Assembly (NCBI GenBank): GCA_049698775.1
Contig: JBAVYM010000038.1
Coordinates: 1 to 56,997, forward strand
DNA: 56,997 nucleotides
Direction of reading: 5' to 3'
Source: REEB76 sp049698775
GTDB taxonomy: Bacteria; Pseudomonadota; Gammaproteobacteria; Natronospirales; REEB76
Part shown: positions 8,589 through 16,618 of the stretch, one piece after another
Position numbering within the stretch: position 1 is the stretch's first letter
Layout: each line of letters begins with the position of its first letter
Position numbers and translations under genes: made by a program
The notes under the pieces: generated by a model
What the model saw: the letters and a program-made list of their open reading frames with translations, nothing else
What the model was told of the DNA's origin: nothing
The model's database searches: none

Positions 8589-8621
8589 GTGTAGGTTGGG
8601 GTGAGCGCAGCGAACCCCAAC
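8589..8621 (+). repeat. REP element A2 (right arm of the perfect inverted pair)
   Basis: Exact 33-bp reverse complement of 8289-8321. Orientation: tail first (GTGTAGGTTGGGGTGAGC), then the head. It is directly followed by a relic of a RAYT gene end. Confidence 0.88.
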
Positions 8622-8668
8622 GTCCTCACACCTCGCCGAAGTTTACGCCCATGCCCCTATCAGCGCGC
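8622..8668 (-). pseudogene. Relic of the 3' end of a second RAYT transposase gene
   Basis: Read on the minus strand this short stretch encodes ADRGMGVNFGEV and a stop, closely matching the last residues of the intact RAYT gene next door (ADWGAGVNF, then GFGEV and stop) with a five-residue gap. It lies between two REP units, so it is best explained as the surviving tail of a lost RAYT copy or a partial duplication. Confidence 0.65.
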
Positions 8669-8699
8669 GTAGCTTGGGGTGAGCTTTGTGAACCCCAAC
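8669..8699 (+). repeat. REP element A3, at the 3' end of the RAYT gene
   Basis: A REP unit of the same family (GTAGCTTGGGGTGAGC then GTGAACCCCAAC), four bases beyond the RAYT stop codon. Confidence 0.85.
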
Positions 8700-8703
8700 G
8701 TTT

Positions 8704-9234
8704 TCACACCTCACCGAAACCGCTATCGCTGAAGTTTACACCCGCACCCCAATCGGCCGACAAGTGCCCGTCTGCGGTATACCGATGTATGCTGGAATGC
8801 GGCCAATCGGCCGGGCGAAGCACATACCCGTGTTTCACCGGGTTGTAATGAATGTAATCCACATGGCGGGTGTAATCCTGTTCGCCCCGGATCAGGTGTT
8901 CCCAATAGCGCCGCTGCCAGATTCCACGCTCGCCTTTGAGCAGGCGGCTCGTCCGGCGCCGTTCACCAATGGGAATTCCTCTGAAGAAGGCCGCTTTTAT
9001 CAGCATCCACCGCCGCGGGTAATCGTCATCATTCGGCGCCAACGTCCAGATGGCGTGCAAATGATCCGGCAAAACCACCATTGCATCAATATTGAATGGA
9101 TGGCGGTTCCTGACCATCTCGATCGAAGCATGCAACATTTCGATGTAATCAGTCAGATAAGTCGCACGCCGGTCCGCCAGATTGACCGTGAAGAAATAGG
9201 TTCCGCCTTTGATCCGTGCGCGACGATATTGCAT
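8704..9234 (-). CDS. REP-associated tyrosine transposase (RAYT, Y1/HUH family)
   Basis: A 176-residue single-domain HUH endonuclease related to IS200/IS605 TnpA. It has the HUH core VVLPDHLHAIW at about residues 53-63 and the helix YTRHVDYIHYNPVKHGYV at about residues 121-138, which should carry the catalytic tyrosine. RAYT proteins bind and cut REP hairpins and are thought to spread them; they are normally single copy and flanked by REPs, as here, with one REP right after the stop and three just before the start. AAAGGAG lies about ten bases before the ATG. No terminal repeats of a classical IS are seen, so it is a domesticated RAYT, not an IS200 copy. Confidence 0.93.
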   Translation of the reverse strand: MQYRRARIKGGTYFFTVNLADRRATYLTDYIEMLHASIEMVRNRHPFNIDAMVVLPDHLHAIWTLAPNDDDYPRRWMLIKAAFFRGIPIGERRRTSRLLKGERGIWQRRYWEHLIRGEQDYTRHVDYIHYNPVKHGYVLRPADWPHSSIHRYTADGHLSADWGAGVNFSDSGFGEV

Positions 9235-9263
9235 TCCCTGGCGCTCCTTTACATCCTTGCATT

Positions 9264-9394
9264 GTTGGAGTTCGCAAAGCTCACTCCAACCTACACCATA
9301 CAGGAACGTTGGAGTTCGCTGTACTCACTCCAACCTGTATTGTTACATGCAAACGCGGTTGTTGGGGTTCGGAAGACCTCACCCCAACCTACAC
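9264..9394 (-). repeat. Three REP elements in tandem (A4, A5, A6)
   Basis: Three units at 9264-9296, 9308-9338 and 9361-9394, all in the same orientation. Two have a TTGGAGT/ACTCCAA stem and one has TTGGGGT/ACCCCAA; the stems changed in a compensated way, showing selection for the hairpin. The array separates the RAYT start from the end of the macrodomain gene. Confidence 0.87.
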
Positions 9395-9395
9395 A

Positions 9396-9905
9396 TTAAT
9401 TGTCTTCCTCGCTCGTTGAGCCGAGCAGCTTACGATAAATCGCCGCGTTCTCGGCGTCAAAACAGCAGGCCACGATGCTGCGGAAGTCCTTGTCGTATGC
9501 GTGCATGACCTTGAGCGCGATGCGCGCGGCGTCTTGTTTCGGATAGTGATATGCGCCGGTGCTGATGTTGGGGAACGCGATGCTGCGCGCTTTCGCTTCT
9601 TTCGCCAAGCTGAAGGAATTGCGGTAGCAATTTTCCAGCAACTGCGGTTCGCCGTGTGTGCCACCGCGCCACACAGGCCCCACGGCGTGAATGACCCATT
9701 TGGCCTTGAGCCGGAAGCCGGGTGTGATGCGCGCCTCGCCAGTGGGACAGCCGCCGAGTTTCTTGCAGGCTTCCAGCAGCTCGGGACCGGCGGCGCGGTG
9801 GATGGCGCCATCCACGCCGCCGCCGCCCAGCAGTGTCGTATTGGCGGCGTTGACAATGACATCCACGTCAAGATCGGTGATGTCGTACTGGATGACTTTG
9901 ATCAT
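9396..9905 (-). CDS. Macrodomain protein, YmdB-like (O-acetyl-ADP-ribose deacetylase)
   Basis: A 169-residue stand-alone macrodomain. The ADP-ribose binding segments are clear: DVIVNAANTTLLGGGGVDGA near the N-terminus with the Asn and Gly-rich loop, and IAFPNISTGAYHYP in the second half. Relatives such as E. coli YmdB remove O-acetyl or ADP-ribosyl groups, and YmdB also modulates RNase III; neither role can be assigned from context. The gene stands alone: REP A6 touches its stop, and a family B repeat lies in its upstream region. No ADP-ribosyltransferase or sirtuin gene is in the window. Confidence 0.9.
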   Translation of the reverse strand: MIKVIQYDITDLDVDVIVNAANTTLLGGGGVDGAIHRAAGPELLEACKKLGGCPTGEARITPGFRLKAKWVIHAVGPVWRGGTHGEPQLLENCYRNSFSLAKEAKARSIAFPNISTGAYHYPKQDAARIALKVMHAYDKDFRSIVACCFDAENAAIYRKLLGSTSEEDN

Positions 9906-9983
9906 GCGAGAGCACCAAATCGAGCAAAAAGTGCCCTCTCATCCTAACCTTTTCCCAAAACGCGATGAAGAAAAAAATTAACA

Positions 9984-10027
9984 CCCCTCACCCTTCCCTC
10001 TACCCCTTCAGGGGAGAAGGGACGAGG
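9984..10027. repeat. Dispersed palindromic repeat, family B copy 1
   Basis: A CCCTCACCC-type sequence with the core CTACCCCTTCAGGGGAGAAG, related to 30652-30690 and 34708-34746. It lies between the sspB stop and the macrodomain gene start. Confidence 0.65.
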
Positions 10028-10038
10028 AAGGCTGCCTA

Positions 10039-10440
10039 TTACTTGACTACCTTGAGGCTGGGTTTTTTGACGCTGGCCGGTTTGGGTGATTTGCGGCTGC
10101 CCGCGGGCGCGGCATCCGCGGGTGCGGGTTCGTTCTCCGGCCCGAATACCAAGCCTTGGCCGGTCTCCTGGGCATAGATGGCGAGCACTGCATCCATGGG
10201 CACCATGATATGCCGCGACACGCCGCCGAAGCGCGCGGAGAATTCCACCCGCTCGTTGGCGAGTTCCAAACCATGAGTTGCGTCATAGCTGACATTGAGC
10301 ACCAGCTTGCCGTCCTTGGCATAACCGGGGGGCACTTCCACGCCGGCGACGTTCACATCCGCCACCAGATGCGGTGTGTGGCCGCTGTCCACGATCCACT
10401 GGTGCATGGCGCGTAACAGGTAAGGCTTGCGGGATAACAT
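10039..10440 (-). CDS. sspB: ClpXP adaptor SspB
   Basis: A 133-residue SspB: an N-terminal substrate-binding domain of about 110 residues (KPYLLRAMHQWIVDSG, then SARFGGVSRHIMVPMDAVLA) and a flexible, Lys-rich tail ending KKPSLKVVK, the motif that docks on the ClpX zinc-binding domain. SspB delivers ssrA-tagged and other proteins to ClpXP. It lies 37 bases downstream of sspA in the same direction, as in most gammaproteobacteria. GGAAG precedes the ATG. Confidence 0.95.
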   Translation of the reverse strand: MLSRKPYLLRAMHQWIVDSGHTPHLVADVNVAGVEVPPGYAKDGKLVLNVSYDATHGLELANERVEFSARFGGVSRHIMVPMDAVLAIYAQETGQGLVFGPENEPAPADAAPAGSRKSPKPASVKKPSLKVVK

Positions 10441-10477
10441 CTGGAAACTTCCGCTGTTCGCGAAAATGCCGGGCGGC

Positions 10478-11080
10478 TTACGCGGCTTCGCGCATCTCGC
10501 GCTCGATCTCGGTGAGACTGGACTTGAAGGCCGGACGGTGGAAGATGCGCTCGGCGTATTTGCTCAAGGCCTTGGCCTGGGCCGGAATGTCAATTTCATA
10601 GCGCGGCAGGCGCCACAGGATCGGCGCGAGACTGCAATCCACCAGCGAAAATTCGTCGCTGAGGAAAAACGGCTTGGCCGCGAACGCATCCGAAGCCGCC
10701 AGCAGACCTTCACGCAGCAACTTGCGGGCACGCACGTGCGGTTTGCTGGGGGACTGCTCGATCTCGTCCACCAATGAATACCAGTCACGCTCGATGCGAT
10801 ACAGCGCGAGGCGGAAGCGCGCGCGCGCCACCGGATCCACCGGCATCAGCGGCGGATGCGGGAAACGCTCGTCCAGGTATTCCATGATGATGCGCGGGTC
10901 GTAAAGCGCCAGATCTCGATCTACCAGCGTCGGCACGCTGTTGTAGGGATTGAGTTCCAGCAGATCCTCCGGCAGTTTGCCGCCCTCGATGTTGACGATG
11001 TCCATGGCGATGCCTTTTTCCGCGAGCACGAAGCGCACGCGGTGGCAATGGGGGCAACTGGCTCGTGAATATAGCGTCAT
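10478..11080 (-). CDS. sspA: Stringent starvation protein A (GST-fold RNA polymerase partner)
   Basis: A 200-residue GST-fold protein with the SspA signature PHPPLMPVDPVARARFRL in the middle, IIMEYLDERF before it, and FLSDEFSLVDCSLAPILWRL in the C-terminal domain. SspA binds sigma-70 RNA polymerase and alters promoter choice in stationary phase and acid stress. I start at MTLYSRASCPHCHRVR, where homology begins; a GTG 19 codons earlier opens a non-conserved extension. Unlike E. coli SspA, the N-terminal loop carries CPHC, a glutaredoxin-like CxxC. It is followed by sspB and preceded by petC. Confidence 0.94.
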   Translation of the reverse strand: MTLYSRASCPHCHRVRFVLAEKGIAMDIVNIEGGKLPEDLLELNPYNSVPTLVDRDLALYDPRIIMEYLDERFPHPPLMPVDPVARARFRLALYRIERDWYSLVDEIEQSPSKPHVRARKLLREGLLAASDAFAAKPFFLSDEFSLVDCSLAPILWRLPRYEIDIPAQAKALSKYAERIFHRPAFKSSLTEIEREMREAA

Positions 11081-11162
11081 GGCGGTCGGCCTGTGGGCAG
11101 GGAACGGCGCTTCGGAACGGGCGGATGGGCGCGTCACGTGACGCGCTCGGCCACACCGGGTA

Positions 11163-11903
11163 TCAGTGTATTTTTTTCCAAATCTCTCTCTTCAGAAGAT
11201 AGGCAACGATGAAAAACACGATCAAGAAACCAATGACCCGAAGGCCGAGATCGCGGCTTTTGAGTTCGACCGGATCGCCCATGTAGGCGAGAAAGCTGGT
11301 GATGTCGCGATCGGTCCTGTCGAACTGTTCCGGCGTCATCTTGCCGGGTGTCACCTGTTCAAAATGATCGAACACCTGATAGGTGCTGCCGTCGGGATTC
11401 TTCACGGTTTTGAAAATGGCATTCTGGGTGCCCTGCAGCTCCCACAATATATCCGGCATGGCCACGTGCGGATACACCGTGTTGTTCACGCCGGTGGCGG
11501 ATTTTGGGTCCAGGTAAAAGGACTTGAGGTAGGTATAGATCCAATCCGCGCCACGGCTGCGGGATTCCAGCGACAAATCAGGCGGTGCGGTGCCGAACCA
11601 GGTGGTGGCGTCAGTCTGGGGCATGGCGCTCACCATGGTATCGGTGACTTTGCCGCCGGTGAACATCAAATAACTTTCCAACTGTGGATCAGTGAGTCCG
11701 AGATCGTCGCCCACGCGATTGTAGCGCACGTATTGCGCGGAATGGCAGCCCATGCAGTAGTTCACGAAGAACTTGGCACCGCGCTGCAGCGAGGCGGTGT
11801 TGCTGAGATCCACATTAGCCGATTGCAGTTTCACACCCTCGTCCTGTGCTTGGGCGAACACCGGCAGCAGGGCCAGCAGGAACGCGCAGATGATGGTTTT
11901 CAT
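11163..11903 (-). CDS. petC: Cytochrome c1 of the bc1 complex
   Basis: A 246-residue cytochrome c1 with a cleavable signal peptide (first about 19 residues), the haem-binding motif CMGCH at residues 50-54, a VAMPD segment that may hold the axial Met, and a single C-terminal membrane anchor (about residues 219-236) ending in basic KREIWKKIH. It passes electrons from the Rieske centre to periplasmic cytochrome c. The ATG overlaps the petB stop (ATGA). A much longer open frame upstream is rejected, since it lies within petB and lacks a signal peptide. Confidence 0.96.
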   Translation of the reverse strand: MKTIICAFLLALLPVFAQAQDEGVKLQSANVDLSNTASLQRGAKFFVNYCMGCHSAQYVRYNRVGDDLGLTDPQLESYLMFTGGKVTDTMVSAMPQTDATTWFGTAPPDLSLESRSRGADWIYTYLKSFYLDPKSATGVNNTVYPHVAMPDILWELQGTQNAIFKTVKNPDGSTYQVFDHFEQVTPGKMTPEQFDRTDRDITSFLAYMGDPVELKSRDLGLRVIGFLIVFFIVAYLLKREIWKKIH

Positions 11904-13336
11904 TTCGCCGTCACCCTTTCCGGAACCGGTTTCGGCTCCACGAGTCTTGGGGAAAACGCCGGCAGCAGCAGGAAAATGACGCAATACACCAACGGGATCA
12001 ACCAGGAATACATCTTGAGCTGGGCGGCGCCCGGCACCCAACTGAGCCAATCGAGCAGGCTGATGATGACCATCACGACCACGAAGGTGATGACCAGGAA
12101 GGTGCTTGAGCGCGGCTTGGAATATACCCAGGAAGTCACGAAGAACAGGAAATACAGTTCCGAAAGCCGCTGGCCGATCTCGGCCCAGAAGGCGGTGGCC
12201 GGCTGCATGCCGATGTAACCCAGCACGATGAAAGTGAGGGCAAACAGGATCAGCAGCACGCGATACAGCAAACCGCGATAGCGGATGGACTTGATCGGAT
12301 TGCGATCAATCCAAGGCAACACGAACAAAATGACGATGGAGACCAGCAGCGCCAGCGCCCCCAAACCCTTGTCGGGAATGGAACGCAGAATCGCGTAGTA
12401 CGGCCCGAAATACCACAGCGGATGAATGTCGGGTGGCGTTTTCAGGGCATTTGCAGGCTCGAAGTTGGCCGGTTCCAGGAACAGACCGTGCAAGCCCGGC
12501 GAGAAAAAGATGATGGCGGAGAAAATCGCAATGAACACGATGACGCCGCAGATATCCTTCATCGTATAGTACGGATGGAACGGGATGCCATCCAGCGGAA
12601 TGCCGTCCGGCCCGTTGTGTTTTTTGATTTCCACACCGTCCGGGTTGTTCGATCCCACCTCATGCAATGCAATCAGGTGGAACAACACCAGTCCGATCAG
12701 CACCAGCGGCACTGCCGCCACGTGCAGCGCGAAGAAGCGATTCAGGGTGATATCGGAAATATAGAAATCGCCGCGGATCCACTGTTCCAGGCCCGAGCCG
12801 ATGCCGGGGATGGCGCCGAACAGCGAGATGATCACGTTCGCGCCCCAGTAAGACATCTGGCCCCAGGGCAAAAGATAACCCATGAAGGCCTCGGCCATGA
12901 GTCCCACGTAGATCAGCATGCCGAAAATCCACAGCAATTCGCGCGGCTTCTTGTAGGAGCCGTACATCACGCCGCGGAACATGTGCAGATACACAACCAC
13001 GAAGAACAGCGAGGCACCCACCGAGTGCATGTAGCGTATCAGCCAGCCCCAGTTCACGTCGCGCATGATGTATTCCACCGAGGCGAAGGCGGCCGAGGCG
13101 GCGGGCTTGTAGTTCATGGCCAAGAAGATACCGGTGAGAATCTGGTTCACCAGGATCAGCAGCGCGATGGAGCCAAAGAAATACCAGAAGTTGAAGTTCT
13201 TAGGAGCGTAGTACTCGGAAACGTGCTTCTTCCAGAACGACGACATGGGAAAACGCGCATCAATCCAGCCGCGCAGGTTGTGCAGCCAGCCACCGGTGAC
13301 ATCCAGATAATCGCGCTTGTGTTGTTCGTCGCTCAT
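11900..13336 (-). CDS. petB: Cytochrome b of the bc1 complex
   Basis: A 478-residue membrane protein carrying both haems b. The axial His pairs are visible at H104/H118 and H205/H220; the second pair is 15 apart, as in cytochrome b6. Quinol-site features include PLWYFGPYYAIL (the PEWY-type loop, here PLWY). After the usual eight helices there is an extra stretch from about residue 390 with two or three more hydrophobic segments, making it longer than the common 400-430 residues. It sits between petA and petC with tight spacing, so the three form one operon (43 bases from petA, overlap with petC). Confidence 0.96.
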   Translation of the reverse strand: MSDEQHKRDYLDVTGGWLHNLRGWIDARFPMSSFWKKHVSEYYAPKNFNFWYFFGSIALLILVNQILTGIFLAMNYKPAASAAFASVEYIMRDVNWGWLIRYMHSVGASLFFVVVYLHMFRGVMYGSYKKPRELLWIFGMLIYVGLMAEAFMGYLLPWGQMSYWGANVIISLFGAIPGIGSGLEQWIRGDFYISDITLNRFFALHVAAVPLVLIGLVLFHLIALHEVGSNNPDGVEIKKHNGPDGIPLDGIPFHPYYTMKDICGVIVFIAIFSAIIFFSPGLHGLFLEPANFEPANALKTPPDIHPLWYFGPYYAILRSIPDKGLGALALLVSIVILFVLPWIDRNPIKSIRYRGLLYRVLLILFALTFIVLGYIGMQPATAFWAEIGQRLSELYFLFFVTSWVYSKPRSSTFLVITFVVVMVIISLLDWLSWVPGAAQLKMYSWLIPLVYCVIFLLLPAFSPRLVEPKPVPERVTAK

Positions 13337-13379
13337 CGGAAGAATCTCCGGCGATTCTCAATGGAGTTGTGCCGCATGC

Positions 13380-14000
13380 TTACCACACCAACGGTTCGGT
13401 GTATTTGGAAGTCGAACCCTTGGGGTTCTCTCCAATACGGATCACATTGTCGTTCACGTAGAAATGCAGCGGCACCGGCAAGTTGAGCGGCGCCGGTACG
13501 TTCTTGAACACGCGGCCGGCCAGATCGTACAGCGAACCGTGGCAGGGGCAATGGAAACCGCCTGGCCAAGTGGGGCCGACGCTCGGATCGCCGGGCTGGG
13601 GCACATACAAGGGAGAGCAGCTCAAATGCGTGCAGACACCGATCACTACGAACAGCTCCGGTTTGATGGAGCGCCAGCCGTTCTTGGCGTAAGCCGGCTG
13701 TTGCGGCTCATTGGAATCCGGGTCGCGTAATAAGGGGTCGTTTTGGGGGAGTTCGCTGAGCGCCGCCTGTGGACGTTGCACCACCCAGGTGGGCTTGCCG
13801 CGCCATTTGGCCTTGATCATGCCGCCCAGCTCGATCTTGCTAACATCAATGTCCACCGGACCACCCAGGCCCAAGGCGCGCGCGCTGGGTTCCATGGAGG
13901 ACACAAAGGGCACCGCGGTCATCACCACGCCCACCGCGCCCACCACCACAGTGGCGACGGTGAGAAAGTGACGCTTGCTCTTGTCTATCTCTTCGCTCAT
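13380..14000 (-). CDS. petA: Rieske iron-sulfur protein of the bc1 complex
   Basis: A 206-residue protein with an N-terminal membrane anchor preceded by KSKRHFLTVAT, a Tat-like signal, and a C-terminal 2Fe-2S domain. Cluster ligands are C123 and H125 in GVCTHLSC and C151 and H154 in FHCPCHGS; C128 and C153 should form the stabilising disulfide. It accepts an electron from quinol and hands it to cytochrome c1. First gene of the petABC operon; GGAGAGG lies upstream of the ATG. The 168-base gap to the divergent degS gene must hold both promoters. Confidence 0.97.
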   Translation of the reverse strand: MSEEIDKSKRHFLTVATVVVGAVGVVMTAVPFVSSMEPSARALGLGGPVDIDVSKIELGGMIKAKWRGKPTWVVQRPQAALSELPQNDPLLRDPDSNEPQQPAYAKNGWRSIKPELFVVIGVCTHLSCSPLYVPQPGDPSVGPTWPGGFHCPCHGSLYDLAGRVFKNVPAPLNLPVPLHFYVNDNVIRIGENPKGSTSKYTEPLVW

Positions 14001-14168
14001 TCACCCCTCTCCTGACAGTTCAAGAACCGCTGCTCGCGGGCTGCGCGCCCGTGGGACGGGAGAAACCAGGCGGAAGACAAAAAGAATGGCGCATTATACA
14101 CAGCGGCTTTGCGGACCTGCCAGTACGGAACGCTCCGGCTGACGGACTTGGCGGCCCCGTGTTAGCGT

Positions 14169-15299
14169 ATGCCGATGCGTGCTCTGGCCCGAACCCTATC
14201 CTTCCTGCTGCGGGCCGCGGTGGTCGGCCTGGCCATCGCCTTCGTGGCAGTGTATTTCCGGCCCAGTCTGCTCGACGGCGCCCGCGGCATTACGACGCCC
14301 GGCGTTACGGATTCCTTCGCGGCCGCCGTGGCGATGTCCTCACCGTCGGTCGTGAACGTGCACAGCGCCAGGCGCACGAAAAACTCCGGCCCGCTCATGG
14401 ACGATCCCTTCTGGCAGCGGTATTTTGGCAATCAGGCTCCCGGATTGCCGGCCAACCGCCTGCAAACCAGCCTGGGTTCGGGCGTGATCGTGAGTGCGGA
14501 TGGTTACATTCTCACCAACTATCATGTCATCAGCGGTGCGGACGCCATCCAGGTGGGCCTCGCGGACGGGCGCAGCACACCGGCGCGGGTGGTGGGCGTG
14601 GACCCGGATACGGATCTGGCGCTGATCAAAATCGCGCTGCCGGACCTGAAGCCCATCGAACTGGGGCGCTCCGATGATCTGCACGTAGGCGACGTGGTGT
14701 TGGCCATCGGCGACCCCTACGGTGTCGGCCAGACCGTGACCCACGGTATCGTGAGTGCGCTCGGGCGCAGCCAGTTGGGCCTTTCCACCTTCGAGAATTT
14801 CATACAGACCGATGCCGCCATCAACCCCGGCAATTCCGGCGGTGCGCTGGTTAACGTGCACGGTCAGCTGGTGGGTGTCAACACCGCGCTGTTCTCGCCG
14901 AGCGGCGGCTCCAACGGTATCGGTTTCGCGATTCCCGTGAATCTCGCGCGCGGCGTCATGCAGCAACTCATCGCCTACGGGCGGGTGCGGCGCGGTTACC
15001 TGGGCGTGGAACCGCAGGACATCACCCCGCAGCTTGCCCAGGCTTTTCAATTGAACAGTACCGATGGTTTCATTATCACCAGCGTCGCGCCGGGCGGTCC
15101 CGGTGGCAAAGCCGGCCTGACACCGGGTGACGCGATTGAGACCATTGACGACAGCCCGGTAAAGAACAGTGCTGACGCGCTCAACCGCATCGCCGGCAAA
15201 CCGCCCGGCACCTTGGTAACGCTCGGCGGCATCCGGCATGGCAAGCCATTCAGCGTGGAAGTGAAAGTGGCGGAGCGGCCGGTGCAACAGAATAGCTGA
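14169..15299 (+). CDS. degS: Membrane-anchored periplasmic serine protease, DegS/AlgW type
   Basis: A 376-residue HtrA-family protease with one N-terminal membrane helix (about residues 11-30), a trypsin-like domain with the triad H119, D149 and S223 (NYHV, DPDTDLALI, GNSGGA) and one C-terminal PDZ domain. A single PDZ domain plus an uncleaved anchor defines DegS/AlgW, the site-1 protease that senses misfolded porins and cuts anti-sigma-E RseA. E. coli has degS in the same neighbourhood (between sspAB and murA). The gene is monocistronic here, divergent from petABC and convergent with murA. A second ATG two codons on is an alternative start. Confidence 0.9.
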   Translation: MPMRALARTLSFLLRAAVVGLAIAFVAVYFRPSLLDGARGITTPGVTDSFAAAVAMSSPSVVNVHSARRTKNSGPLMDDPFWQRYFGNQAPGLPANRLQTSLGSGVIVSADGYILTNYHVISGADAIQVGLADGRSTPARVVGVDPDTDLALIKIALPDLKPIELGRSDDLHVGDVVLAIGDPYGVGQTVTHGIVSALGRSQLGLSTFENFIQTDAAINPGNSGGALVNVHGQLVGVNTALFSPSGGSNGIGFAIPVNLARGVMQQLIAYGRVRRGYLGVEPQDITPQLAQAFQLNSTDGFIITSVAPGGPGGKAGLTPGDAIETIDDSPVKNSADALNRIAGKPPGTLVTLGGIRHGKPFSVEVKVAERPVQQNS

Positions 15300-15322
15300 T
15301 ACTGCTCGGCCGAATTGCAGGC

Positions 15323-16582
15323 TCAGGCCGGCATGCGGCGGATTTTGGCTCCCAACTGGCCGAGCTTTTCCTCGATGGTCTCGTAACCGCGGTCAATGTG
15401 GTAGATGCGTTCGACCACGGTTTCGCCTTGTGCCACCAAACCGGCGAGCACCAGGCTCGCTGAGGCACGCAGATCGGTGGCCATCACCGGCGCGCCGGTC
15501 AGGTGTTCCACGCCCTGACTGATGGCAGTGTTGCCTTCCAGGCGCACGTCTGCGCCCATACGCTGCATTTCCAGCACGTGCATAAAGCGATTCTCGAACA
15601 CGGTTTCGGTGATGGTGCCGGTGCCGTTGGCCACCACGTTGAGCGCGGTGAATTGTGCCTGCATGTCGGTGGGGAACGCCGGATAGGGTGCGGTGCGCAC
15701 ATCCACCGCCTGCAGCCGGCGGCCACGCATGTCCACTTCGATCCAGTTGCTGCCCTTGCCAACTTGCGCGCCGGCTTCTTCCAGTTTCGACAGCACCGCA
15801 TCCAGTAATTCGGGTTTGGTGTCCTTGACACGCACATGCCCGCCGGTCAGCGCGCCGGCACATAAATAGGTACCGGTCTCGATTCGGTCCGGCAAAACGT
15901 TGTACTGGGTACCGTGCAATTTCTTCACGCCTTCAATGACGATGGTGTCGGTGCCCTGACCTTTTATCTTCGCGCCCATCTGGATCAGGCAATTCGCCAA
16001 GTCAACGACTTCCGGTTCGCGCGCCGCGTTCTCGATGACGGTAGTGCCATCGGCGAGCGTGGCGGCCATCATGATGTTCTCGGTGCCGGTGACCGACACG
16101 GTATCCATGCAGATACGCGCGCCGTGCAGACGCTCCGCGCTGGCGCGAATGTAGCCGTTCTCAACGTTGATGTTGGCGCCCATGGCTTCCAGACCCGAGA
16201 TGTGCAAATTCACCGGCCGCGTGCCGATGGCGCAACCGCCCGGCAAGGACACGTCGGCGCGGCCGAAGCGGGTTACCAGCGGCCCCAGCACCAGGATCGA
16301 AGCGCGCATGGTTTTCACCAGCTCGTAGGGTGCGTAGAACTCGCGAATCGTGTTGGGATCCACCTCGATGCGCATGCGCTCGTCAATGGTGACACCGACA
16401 CCCATGCGGCCCAGCAATTCGATGGTGGTGGTGACATCGTGCAGATGCGGCACGTTGCCGATAGTGATGGGTCCGTCCGCCAGCAGGGTGGCAGCGAGAA
16501 TCGGCAGGGTGGCGTTCTTGGCGCCGGAAATGCGGATTTCGCCTTCCAGCGGGTGGCCGCCGTTAATGAAGAGTTTGTCCAA
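15323..16582 (-). CDS. murA: UDP-N-acetylglucosamine 1-carboxyvinyltransferase MurA
   Basis: A 419-residue enzyme of full family length that transfers enolpyruvate from PEP to UDP-GlcNAc, the first committed peptidoglycan step in the cytoplasm. K22-N23 in SGAKNATLPILA and the catalytic, fosfomycin-reactive C117 in LPGGCAIGTRPVNLH are present, so the protein should be fosfomycin-sensitive on this criterion. It follows ibaG by 36 bases in the same direction and converges with degS. Confidence 0.97.
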   Translation of the reverse strand: MDKLFINGGHPLEGEIRISGAKNATLPILAATLLADGPITIGNVPHLHDVTTTIELLGRMGVGVTIDERMRIEVDPNTIREFYAPYELVKTMRASILVLGPLVTRFGRADVSLPGGCAIGTRPVNLHISGLEAMGANINVENGYIRASAERLHGARICMDTVSVTGTENIMMAATLADGTTVIENAAREPEVVDLANCLIQMGAKIKGQGTDTIVIEGVKKLHGTQYNVLPDRIETGTYLCAGALTGGHVRVKDTKPELLDAVLSKLEEAGAQVGKGSNWIEVDMRGRRLQAVDVRTAPYPAFPTDMQAQFTALNVVANGTGTITETVFENRFMHVLEMQRMGADVRLEGNTAISQGVEHLTGAPVMATDLRASASLVLAGLVAQGETVVERIYHIDRGYETIEEKLGQLGAKIRRMPA

Positions 16583-16618
16583 TGCAGCGCCTTGCTTGAG
16601 GTGAGTGTGTCACGAAGC

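Noticed and set aside
9264..9394. Regularly spaced repeats resembling a tiny CRISPR array
   Set aside because: The units are self-complementary REPs, the spacings are unequal (11 and 22 bases), and there are no cas genes.
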